In this document: piece after piece, positions 1 through 6,076 of the stretch
Numbering within the stretch: the stretch's first letter is position 1
Layout: every line of letters starts with the position of its first letter
NCBI GenBank assembly: GCA_002703515.1
Contig: NZSE01000052.1
Coordinates: 6,649 to 12,724, forward strand
Direction: 5' to 3'
DNA from: Paracoccaceae bacterium
GTDB lineage: Bacteria > Pseudomonadota > Alphaproteobacteria > Rhodobacterales > Rhodobacteraceae
DNA: 6,076 bases
Translations under genes and position numbers: made by a program
The notes under the pieces: generated by a model
Database searches by the model: none
Seen by the model: the letters and a program-made list of their open reading frames with translations, nothing else
Told to the model about the DNA's origin: nothing

Positions 1-411
1 ACCGGAAGAGTGGATGACGTTTTGAACGTGTCTGGTCATAGAATGGGAACAGCAGAAATTGAAAGCGCTTTAGTCGCTCATCCAAAAGTCAATGAGAGTG
101 CAGTAGTTGGGTTTCCACATCCAATTAAAGGGCAGGGAATATATGCATATGTATCTTTGATGTCTGGAGAAAAAAGCTCAGATGAACTTTTAAAGGAGCT
201 ACAGAATTGGGTTAGGAAGGAGATTGGTCCTATTGCAAAGCCTGATATCATTCAATTCTCTCCAGGTCTTCCAAAGACTAGATCGGGTAAAATAATGAGA
301 AGAATTCTTCGAAAAATTGCTGAGGATGACTTTAGCAATTTAGGTGATACATCTACTTTAGCAGAGCCTGCTGTCGTTGATGATCTTATTTCCAATCGTA
401 AGAAGCTTTAA
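1..411 (+). CDS. acs: Acetyl-CoA synthetase (AMP-forming), C-terminal part; 5' end outside window
   Basis: Acs activates acetate to acetyl-CoA through an acetyl-AMP intermediate in the cytoplasm. The reading frame is open from the first base (T-G-R-V-D-D...), so the gene starts upstream; the GTG at 10 is an internal valine codon, not a start. What is visible is the mobile C-terminal domain of the adenylate-forming family (about 136 residues of a protein usually near 650). It contains the A8/hinge motif [20 protein letters not shown], whose second arginine contacts CoA in known Acs structures. It also contains the A10 motif [17 protein letters not shown], with the catalytic lysine (the target of regulatory acetylation in Acs) encoded at 289-291. 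The ending [22 protein letters not shown] is typical of proteobacterial Acs and separates it from propionyl-CoA synthetase and other acyl-CoA ligases. The stop is TAA at 409-411. The lipoprotein gene follows after 14 bases on the same strand. Family assignment is near certain. Confidence 0.96.
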   Translation, partial: TGRVDDVLNVSGHRMGTAEIESALVAHPKVNESAVVGFPHPIKGQGIYAYVSLMSGEKSSDELLKELQNWVRKEIGPIAKPDIIQFSPGLPKTRSGKIMRRILRKIAEDDFSNLGDTSTLAEPAVVDDLISNRKKL

Positions 412-425
412 ATAGAATTAAATTA

Positions 426-770
426 ATGAGGATATCTGTGGTTAAAAATTTTTTTATTGTAACTTTTTGTTTATTAGCAGTTGCTTGTCAAACAAATCAA
501 ACTAATATCGACAATCCTAATATTACAGGGGTTTATACTGGCCCCACGATCGGCAATAAAGTCAAGCTTACTGATGATGGTCAGTGCATAGCACGAAATT
601 TGAGCTTTTTAGTAGGACAACCTGAATCGGCTCTTGGTGCCATGGAGTACCCGTCTAATACCAGAATTATTTTCTTAGATAGAAACGAGAGTATTGAGAA
701 CACAAACCCTAAAAGATTGAGTATAATAGTTGGCAGTCAGAAGAAGATAGTTAGCGTATATTGCGGTTAA
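426..770 (+). CDS. Small lipoprotein with peptidase inhibitor I78-like domain
   Basis: The predicted protein has 114 residues from ATG 426. A basic N-terminus and hydrophobic stretch (residues 8-20) lead into a lipobox-like LAVAC with Cys21, so it is probably exported and lipid-anchored in the envelope. After an Asn/Thr-rich linker (22-34), residues 54-114 match the I78 inhibitor pattern. The matching elements are a first Cys (54), L-V-G-Q-P-E-S-A-L (62-70), T-R-I-I (79-82), P-K-R-L (95-98) and a terminal V-Y-C-G (Cys113). Cys54 and Cys113 could form a disulfide. I78 proteins are small serine-protease inhibitors (the Aspergillus elastase inhibitor is the founding example); bacterial members are common, but their targets are mostly unknown. 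The segment before PKRL (ESIENTN) departs from the usual TMDY-like strand, so inhibitory activity is uncertain. An in-frame GTG at 438 has a better ribosome site and may be the true start. The gene probably shares a transcript with acs, though a functional link to acetate metabolism is not implied. Confidence 0.8.
   Translation: MRISVVKNFFIVTFCLLAVACQTNQTNIDNPNITGVYTGPTIGNKVKLTDDGQCIARNLSFLVGQPESALGAMEYPSNTRIIFLDRNESIENTNPKRLSIIVGSQKKIVSVYCG
428..432 (+). promoter_or_regulatory. Shine-Dalgarno-like GAGGA suggesting a GTG start at 438
   Basis: GAGGA lies 5 bases before the in-frame GTG at 438-440. The ATG at 426 has only AT-rich sequence before it (atagaattaaatta) and itself overlaps this purine run. 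Starting at 438 gives M-V-K-N-F-F..., a compact and plausible lipoprotein signal with Cys at residue 17. Both starts leave the mature protein unchanged, so the choice affects only the signal peptide length. Confidence 0.5.
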
Positions 771-775
771 ATCCG

Positions 776-3622
776 TTAGACACTACGGCTACAATACTCT
801 TCTATGAAGCTCTGCTTGAGAAATGGTCTTAGTAGTTTTACAGGGTGTGTAGACAAACTTAACTGTAGAGATTGATAATCTAAAATCAATTCTTCACCTA
901 AAGTCATATTAGGAAGATTGACAGTCTTCTCCGGCAAGTATTCTTTCTCAGAGTAACCTTCAAAAAGGGCTAAAGAATTTGTTTTTTTTATAGCTTGAGC
1001 ATCCCAAAGCAATATTCTTCTGTTTTTATTAAGAGAGTGAAAGCAATTTGCTTTAATCAGTAGCTTTATAATGCTTGGACTCAGTCTAATACGATGCCAT
1101 AAATCCTGAGGATCATTATAACCATTGCCTCTCTCTTTGATAATTCTATCGACGTCATTTTTTGACAGTCCCTTGATCTGCCTGAATCCTAGTCGTAAAC
1201 TAAGATAAGACTCACCATTATTTTCCAGAGAATGGTCCCATTCGCTTTTGTTTATGCATATCTCTCTAACTTTCACCCCATGATTTTTTGCATCACGTAT
1301 TATTTGGGAAGCAGAGTAGAATCCCATTGGTTGAGAGTTTAGTAGAGCACAGGCAAAAACATCAGGGTAATGATATTTTATCCAAGCAGATGCATATACA
1401 AGAATGGCGAAGCTTGCAGCATGACTTTCGGGAAACCCGTATTCACCAAAACCTGATATCTGAGAAAAGCACTTTGTAGCAAAATCCTTGTCATACCCAT
1501 TTTTTAGCATGCCATCAATAAATCTTTTTTTAAATTTATTAACAGTACCGTTTCTCTTAAATGTCGCTAATGACCTTCTCAGTCTATCAGTATCTTTCAA
1601 TGAAAAACCTGCGCCTTTCATAGCAATTTGTATTGCTTGTTCTTGAAATAGTGGCACACCAAGAGTTTTGCCAAGTATTTCTTTTAGTTTTTCAGAAGGA
1701 AAAGTAACTTTTTCTTGTCCATTTCTTCTTTTTATATAGGGATGAACCATATCCCCTTGAATTGGTCCAGGTCTGACGATGGCAACTTGTATTACCAGAT
1801 CATAAAAGCATTGTGGTTTTAATCTTGGAAGAAAGTTCATTTGGGCCCTGCTTTCAACCTGAAAAACCCCTATAGTGTCCGCTTTGGAAAGCATATTAAA
1901 TACACGTATATCTCGATGTGGAATATTATTTAGGCTAACTTTCCGGTTATGATGGTTTTTTATTAAGTCAAAAGATTTCTTTATGCATGTCAGCATCCCA
2001 AGAGCTAGGATATCTATCTTTAATATGCCTAAAAAGTCTATGTCGTCTTTATCCCACGCTATTATACTTCTGCCTTCCATAGCAGTATTTTCAATGGATG
2101 TAATATCATCCAAATAATCCTCAGTAATTATAAAGCCGCCTACATGCTGACCTAAGTGTCTGGGGAAGCCTATCAATTGGTCACTGAGGGCCAAAGTCTC
2201 CAATATTCTAGTATGCTCATTCTTACCTTCCAATTTGCTATTATTGTAATGAGGTATCTTATATCTATCCCATCCAATAATATTTTCAGCCATGGAGGAT
2301 ATTATTTCTTTGCTTAAACCCATTACTTTGCCTACATCTCTTATTGCCCCTTTTGCTCTATAGTGGATGACTGTAGCGCATAAAGCAGCTCTTCTATCAC
2401 CATACTTCCTGTAGATTTCGTCTATTATTTCCTGTCTGCGTTCATGCTCAAAATCAATGTCAATATCAGGAGGTTCGTTTCTTGCTTCTGATATGAAGCG
2501 CTCAAAGACCATCGAACCAATCTCTGGGCTGACAGATGTTACTCCTAAAGAAAAACAAACTATAGAATTAGCAGCAGAGCCACGGCCTTGGCATAAAATA
2601 CCTCTACTTCTTGCAAATTTTACTATGTCATATACTGTGAGGAAATAGGGAGCATATTTGAGTTTTTTTATTAAAAGAAGTTCCTTTTTTACTCCCTTTA
2701 ATATTTTTACAGGAATATTTTTCTTATAATATTCATTTAGCCCGTTAAACGTTAACTCATGTAATATTGTATCAGGGTTCTCTCCTTTAAGTACTTCTTT
2801 AGGGTATGTATAGCTTAGTTCATCTAAAGAAAACGAACATCTATCGCTTACAAAGTTAGTATTCTGTACTGCTTCGGGATAGTCTTTGAATATCGTCATA
2901 AAATCGTGAGTTGATCTCAATCTTTGCTCTCCGTTAATACTTGATTCAACTCCCAGGTCATCTATGGTACATTTCATCTTTATTGCAGATAAAGTGTCTC
3001 TGACTTTTCGTCTGGAGCCATGATGCATTAGAGGGGTAGAAGATGCCAGAACCCCGCATTTAAAATTTTTTGCAAACTTATTGATTTTATGAAAACGTAT
3101 TTCATCTAAACCATCATATCTAGGCGCCATAACCACATACACAGATCTACTGTTATTTCTTTTGAGCATCTGGATAAACCTCAACCACTCAAGTCTCTCT
3201 GAAAAGCTATGATTTTTTTCTGAAATATGAGCTAAGAATATAATGCCATCTTGTTTTTTGAGAATACTTTCATAGTCAATGAGGGAATAACCCTTCTTAG
3301 AATTTTTTTTCCCAATGGTTAAAACGTTACATATGTTTCCCCATCCTTGTCGTGTCTGAGCTAAGCATGTTATTTCGGTTCTATGAGTTGTGACAATAGT
3401 AACTCCTGGTATTAGTTTTAGAGAAGAGCATTTATTTTTGGTATCACATTCGATCTCTTTTATAGCTCTAAGACCTCTCACTACTCCAGAAATGGAGTTT
3501 TTGTCGACAATCGCTATAGACTTCAATCCAAACTCTGCCGCTCTTTCGACATACTCTTCAGGGTGGCTGGCTCCTTCTAGGAAGCTAAAATTAGATGTTA
3601 TGCACAGCTCTGAATATGACAA
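776..3622 (-). CDS. dnaE2: Error-prone DNA polymerase DnaE2 (ImuC), short C-terminus
   Basis: This C-family polymerase performs error-prone translesion synthesis with ImuB and the sliding clamp during the SOS response. It has 948 residues. The N-terminal PHP-like domain (about 1-225) opens with SNFSFLEGASHPEE. The palm carries PPDIDIDFEHER, with Asp388 and Asp390 corresponding to E. coli DnaE D401 and D403, and LKIDILALGML, with Asp537 as the third catalytic aspartate; the active site is therefore intact. DnaE2 signatures include ILCQGRGSAANS (342-353), FPRHLGQHVGGF (486-497), VAIVRPGPIQGDMVHPY (613-629), GFGEYGFPESHAASFA (724-739) and LLNSQPMGFY (760-769). A helix-hairpin-helix region (about 805-880) follows. 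The position of the DnaE clamp motif reads SLALF (883-887), lacking the Gln. The chain stops soon after LSLSTHPVKLLRP, so the OB-fold of about 110 residues usual in this family (normally about 1,000-1,100 residues) is absent. The start is TTG 3620-3622, directly after an in-frame TAG. It is the last gene of the imuB operon, 26 bases after the methyltransferase. Confidence 0.96.
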   Translation of the reverse strand: MSYSELCITSNFSFLEGASHPEEYVERAAEFGLKSIAIVDKNSISGVVRGLRAIKEIECDTKNKCSSLKLIPGVTIVTTHRTEITCLAQTRQGWGNICNVLTIGKKNSKKGYSLIDYESILKKQDGIIFLAHISEKNHSFSERLEWLRFIQMLKRNNSRSVYVVMAPRYDGLDEIRFHKINKFAKNFKCGVLASSTPLMHHGSRRKVRDTLSAIKMKCTIDDLGVESSINGEQRLRSTHDFMTIFKDYPEAVQNTNFVSDRCSFSLDELSYTYPKEVLKGENPDTILHELTFNGLNEYYKKNIPVKILKGVKKELLLIKKLKYAPYFLTVYDIVKFARSRGILCQGRGSAANSIVCFSLGVTSVSPEIGSMVFERFISEARNEPPDIDIDFEHERRQEIIDEIYRKYGDRRAALCATVIHYRAKGAIRDVGKVMGLSKEIISSMAENIIGWDRYKIPHYNNSKLEGKNEHTRILETLALSDQLIGFPRHLGQHVGGFIITEDYLDDITSIENTAMEGRSIIAWDKDDIDFLGILKIDILALGMLTCIKKSFDLIKNHHNRKVSLNNIPHRDIRVFNMLSKADTIGVFQVESRAQMNFLPRLKPQCFYDLVIQVAIVRPGPIQGDMVHPYIKRRNGQEKVTFPSEKLKEILGKTLGVPLFQEQAIQIAMKGAGFSLKDTDRLRRSLATFKRNGTVNKFKKRFIDGMLKNGYDKDFATKCFSQISGFGEYGFPESHAASFAILVYASAWIKYHYPDVFACALLNSQPMGFYSASQIIRDAKNHGVKVREICINKSEWDHSLENNGESYLSLRLGFRQIKGLSKNDVDRIIKERGNGYNDPQDLWHRIRLSPSIIKLLIKANCFHSLNKNRRILLWDAQAIKKTNSLALFEGYSEKEYLPEKTVNLPNMTLGEELILDYQSLQLSLSTHPVKLLRPFLKQSFIEEYCSRSV

Positions 3623-3629
3623 CTAAAAG

Positions 3630-3633
3630 CTCT
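3630..3633 (-). promoter_or_regulatory. Weak ribosome-binding site and TTG start of dnaE2
   Basis: On the - strand AGAG lies 7 bases before TTG (3622-3620), and the codon immediately upstream of TTG is an in-frame TAG (3625-3623). No ATG or GTG precedes the conserved S-Y-S-E-L-C-I-T-S-N-F-S-F-L block, and that block aligns with the usual family N-terminus directly after the initiator. TTG is therefore the only reasonable start. A weak start with a weak SD would be expected to keep the polymerase level low. Confidence 0.6.
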
Positions 3634-3648
3634 ATTTTATTAGGCTAT

Positions 3649-4530
3649 TCAACCTGTCTTATTAGAAGACAGTTGAAAGATCATATAGTGATTAAATTTA
3701 ATAAAGTTATCCGAATTTCTTATGTTTCCATAAATTCTATCATGTAAACGCATGCGCTTTTTCTGGCTTACTATCATCTTATAGACCAGATTAAATAGTT
3801 TCATTTTCCAGGGATGGCTTGATATTAAACCTTGTTGTACTTTGTCTATTCCAACACCAACTACATTGTAAAATTGTTGCTCTATATCCAAAGACGGAGC
3901 AACAGACTTTGTTATTTCCTTTTTTGATACAATATTTAAATCTATTTCTTTGATCAGTTTTAGCATTTCTGATAAAGGGTGCCCTCCTCCTGGTCTTCTG
4001 TTGTGACTACTATTCTTAAGATTAGAGCGAAAGCAATCTGCAACTAATATTTGCCCGTTTTTGCTTAATAACTCTTTAGCCTTTTCTAGCGCAATTTTCG
4101 CAGGAATATATTGGAAGCTTTCTGAAAAGAGACACAAGTCAAATGTTTGACTCTTTTTTGTTTCATAATCCTCAAACTTCATATTATGAACTTCGGCCTT
4201 ATTGTTTGTGTTTTCTAAGCATCGTTTGCTTAGTATATTGCTAGGTACAACGACAGTGACGCTATGACCTAAGGAGATTAACTTCTTTGCAGTTTCTCCA
4301 GCACCTCCACCAATATCAAGGATCTTCAGTTTTTTCTTTTTTGGAAAGTATTTGAGCAGTAGTTTTGTGTACTGTTCTTGAGCTTTACCCAAATTCTCAA
4401 GACAAGGGTCTAGGTTGTCCCAAACACCATAGTGCATGTTCTCTTTCCCAGTAACAAATTTTGCTATTGCCAAAGAGACCTCAAGCCCAAGGGCTTTAGT
4501 ATCTAATTTATTATTCTTTTGAAATTGCAT
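3649..4530 (-). CDS. Class I SAM-dependent methyltransferase inside the imuB-dnaE2 operon, substrate unknown
   Basis: This 293-residue protein has a Rossmann-type methyltransferase core. HYGVWDN (33-39) precedes the core, as in many UbiE/tocopherol-methyltransferase-like enzymes. Motif I is ILDIGGGAGETA (70-81), the SAM-binding glycine loop. VTVVVPS (91-97) is the following strand; it ends without the usual acidic residue that holds the SAM ribose. NMKFEDY (116-122) and FDLCLFSESFQYIP (130-143) fit motifs II-IV, and ILVADCFRSN (161-170) fits motif V/post-IV. A distinctive RRPGGGHPLS (178-187) may shape the acceptor site. The last 70 residues are basic and hydrophobic (HPWKMKLFNLVYKMIVSQKKRMR), possibly a membrane- or lipid-facing tail. 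No DNA-methyltransferase motif (DPPY, NPPY, PCQ) is present, so a small-molecule or lipid acceptor is more likely than DNA. It lies 21 bases after imuB and 26 before dnaE2, so it is almost certainly co-transcribed. The ATG start at 4530 keeps the residues before HYGVW but has only a poor SD. Fold confident; function unknown. Confidence 0.85.
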   Translation of the reverse strand: MQFQKNNKLDTKALGLEVSLAIAKFVTGKENMHYGVWDNLDPCLENLGKAQEQYTKLLLKYFPKKKKLKILDIGGGAGETAKKLISLGHSVTVVVPSNILSKRCLENTNNKAEVHNMKFEDYETKKSQTFDLCLFSESFQYIPAKIALEKAKELLSKNGQILVADCFRSNLKNSSHNRRPGGGHPLSEMLKLIKEIDLNIVSKKEITKSVAPSLDIEQQFYNVVGVGIDKVQQGLISSHPWKMKLFNLVYKMIVSQKKRMRLHDRIYGNIRNSDNFIKFNHYMIFQLSSNKTG

Positions 4531-4551
4531 TCTTATTCACAGCCTAAATTA

Positions 4552-6076
4552 CTAACAAAAATTACCATGCACAAACCATTTATTTTCTGAAACCTTATTC
4601 TTTTCCTCAAACATCCACAACCTTGCTCCACATGTTGTTGCCACCTCCCAATAGTCACGTAATCTAAAATTTGTTCTTTTATCCTTGCTCCACCATTCAG
4701 ATGCTATCCTTTCGGGTCCACGTACATAGAAGGCTTTATACTTTTTCCCTCTCCAACTAAATTGATTTAGATAACTGTCTTTATACAAAGTAGCACTAAT
4801 GAGATCTGGTGAATATAAAAGTATCGGCCTCATGAACTTACTTTTCTGCCATTGGCTAGCTATTTTTCTTTTTGTTTTAAATTCATCTAAAGAAAAAGTT
4901 TTCTCTGGTATGTGACTGTGGTGTTGGACAAAGGATTTCACCTTATTTTTTCCTAACCTAGCTTCAATTCTAGCCATCAATAAACTCATTGTTTCTTCCT
5001 TAGCTAAATATTTATAAGTATGATTTGCACCAGCAACATTTATAGCTATTTGCCTTTCTTTTGCTCCCTCAATATGTACTCCTTCAAGGGTTATTTCTTC
5101 TATATTTTTGAGACTTTTAATAGTCTTGAGTTTTTCTAGTACTACTAGCTCTATTTTTTTTCTGTCTTGTGTGGGGTTACTGAAATTTATCTCTACGAGT
5201 AGCTTATGGTTAGGTGAAAATTTAATTTTACACCTCCTAATTAGCTTCTTATTTTTCTCAAGTTTATCACATAGGTTCTTGATAAGAGCTTTAATGCACT
5301 CACTTATACCCTGAAAGGTGACTTCTTCTAAGAACAGTTCCGCTGAAAATAAATATTTTTGTTTCCAGACAATTTTATTGAATAACTCTGTTTCTTTGCC
5401 CAAAACTTGCCTTACTCTTTTGATTATATGATTACCAAATCTTCTATTAATAGAACTTGAATCTATACTTATTAGATCTCCAACTTTGTAAATACCAAAT
5501 AAATTTAATAGGTTTACATCGGTACTTTCTAAGTTCAACGCTTCTACTGGTAAGGAGATAAGAGCTTTTTCTGTTTTATCATTATCAATTATTCTAGACC
5601 TGTATATAGGGTTATTAAGAGAATAGCTTGTATTAAAGATAGATAATTTCTTTTGAGAGTTCTTGTTAACTCTATCACTAGGAATTTTAATTCTTGTAGC
5701 TCTACTTTGATCATTGATTATTTTTCTAAGGTTTACCCTTGGTTGTTTTATGTTGGAATTATTTTGGAATCTCGCTGCTGCCCAAGCTGCTCCCTGAGTT
5801 CCAGCAATCCCTACGATGCTGAGTATGTTAATTTTAGAAAAATGAGTTGTTAGTTGATGTATAAATTCTTCCTCTTTCCCAGTGAACTTTTCGCATCCTG
5901 TTATGTCAAGCATCAAACTATCATAGCCATCTAATCTGATAAGAGGCGTGAATTGATACGTGAAACTAAAAAGTTTAATTAGTTTTTTTTTAAGATCTGA
6001 ATGTTGAACTTTTTTACTAACCACATGAGGATTCAATGTTAGGACTTCTTTAGTAGACATTTTAGGACGTATGTTT
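4552..6076 (-). CDS. imuB: ImuB, catalytically inactive Y-family polymerase homologue of the mutasome; 5' end outside window
   Basis: ImuB is the hub of the mutasome: it binds the sliding clamp and ImuA and recruits DnaE2 to lesions. The frame is open to the right edge. The residues before the ATG at 6060 (N-I-R-P-K) match the family's G-I-R-P-G-M-(S/T) segment, so this Met is internal and roughly 60 residues lie outside. Numbering from it, the palm shows TPLIRLDGYDSLMLDITGCEKF (split at 38-47 and 48-59). L-D-I-T-G-C replaces the S-I-D-E of active Y-family polymerases, as is usual for ImuB. GIAGTQGAAWAAARF (84-98) follows, then an unusually long Asn/Lys/Arg-rich stretch (about 99-165). The helix-hairpin-helix thumb is LPVEALNL...FGIYKVGDL (170-196), and the little finger is about 235-385, ending in HHSHIPEK. 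The ImuB-specific C-terminal domain has RPILLYSPD (411-419), WRGKKYKAFYVRGPERIASEWW (436-457), RDYWEV and WFVHGNF. I see no canonical QxxLF-type clamp motif. imuA is expected upstream. Confidence 0.94.
   Translation of the reverse strand, partial: NIRPKMSTKEVLTLNPHVVSKKVQHSDLKKKLIKLFSFTYQFTPLIRLDGYDSLMLDITGCEKFTGKEEEFIHQLTTHFSKINILSIVGIAGTQGAAWAAARFQNNSNIKQPRVNLRKIINDQSRATRIKIPSDRVNKNSQKKLSIFNTSYSLNNPIYRSRIIDNDKTEKALISLPVEALNLESTDVNLLNLFGIYKVGDLISIDSSSINRRFGNHIIKRVRQVLGKETELFNKIVWKQKYLFSAELFLEEVTFQGISECIKALIKNLCDKLEKNKKLIRRCKIKFSPNHKLLVEINFSNPTQDRKKIELVVLEKLKTIKSLKNIEEITLEGVHIEGAKERQIAINVAGANHTYKYLAKEETMSLLMARIEARLGKNKVKSFVQHHSHIPEKTFSLDEFKTKRKIASQWQKSKFMRPILLYSPDLISATLYKDSYLNQFSWRGKKYKAFYVRGPERIASEWWSKDKRTNFRLRDYWEVATTCGARLWMFEEKNKVSENKWFVHGNFC
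5983..5991 (-). repeat. A9 homopolymer in imuB coding sequence
   Basis: Nine consecutive A on the coding strand encode Lys-Lys-Lys in D-L-K-K-K-L-I-K. It is the longest mononucleotide run I found in the window and sits in the 5' third of imuB, so a one-base slip here would abolish ImuB. Lysine in AT-rich genomes is commonly AAA, so the run may simply reflect composition. Confidence 0.6.

Noticed and set aside
757..795. Possible bidirectional terminator around cggttaaatccg
   Set aside because: Only a 3-base-pair stem (CGG/CCG) and no following T-run on either strand; not enough for a terminator call.
776..3622. dnaE2 as the replicative polymerase DnaE1
   Set aside because: Length, the ILCQGRGSAANS and LLNSQPMGFY signatures, and the imuB neighbour all identify the error-prone DnaE2 branch.
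3390..3626. 78-residue open frame on the + strand opposite the start of dnaE2
   Set aside because: It lies entirely antisense to the conserved PHP-domain codons of dnaE2, has no recognisable domain, and looks like a frame shadow. The same applies to the other short + strand frames inside dnaE2 (1288-1479, 2457-2648) and imuB (5108-5314, 5653-5853).
3649..4530. The embedded methyltransferase as part of a restriction-modification or DNA-modifying defence system
   Set aside because: No DNA-methyltransferase catalytic motif, no restriction endonuclease or specificity gene nearby, and the HYGVW/GGGHP features fit small-molecule-type enzymes better.
5660..5672. GTTCTTGTTAAC, reminiscent of an alphaproteobacterial LexA operator (GTTC-N7-GTTC)
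   Set aside because: The second half-site and spacing do not match, and it lies inside imuB coding sequence far from a likely promoter. The real operator would be upstream of imuA, outside the window.

Overview
The window looks like chromosomal DNA from an AT-rich proteobacterium, most likely an alphaproteobacterium and possibly a marine streamlined-genome type. This is inferred from three things: the alphaproteobacterial-looking C-terminus of an acetyl-CoA synthetase, the ImuB/DnaE2 mutasome genes, and AT-rich sequence with long A/T homopolymers. No marker gene settles the taxonomy.

Left part, + strand (1-770): the 3' end of acs (acetyl-CoA synthetase; the 5' part lies outside the window) is followed after 14 bases by a short gene. 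That gene encodes a lipoprotein whose mature part matches the peptidase inhibitor I78 family. The two are probably co-transcribed. They meet the next block tail to tail with only 5 bases between the stop codons.

Main part, - strand (776-6076), in transcription order: imuB (5' end off the right edge), a class I SAM-dependent methyltransferase, then dnaE2 (imuC). The spacers are 21 and 26 bases and no promoter is visible between the genes, so this reads as one operon. ImuB is a catalytically dead Y-family polymerase homologue that recruits the error-prone C-family polymerase DnaE2; with ImuA they form the SOS-inducible mutasome for translesion synthesis. imuA and the LexA operator would be expected beyond the right edge.

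Three points stand out. (1) A methyltransferase gene sits between imuB and dnaE2, where the usual cassette has none. (2) DnaE2 keeps its polymerase active-site aspartates but ends at 948 residues, without the C-terminal OB-fold region usual in the family, and the lipoprotein gene occupies the DNA just beyond its stop. (3) The ATG at 6060 is an internal methionine of imuB: the frame is open to the window edge and the residues before it match the family. There is no gene-free stretch over 300 bases. I saw no RNA gene, CRISPR array, insertion sequence or integration site.
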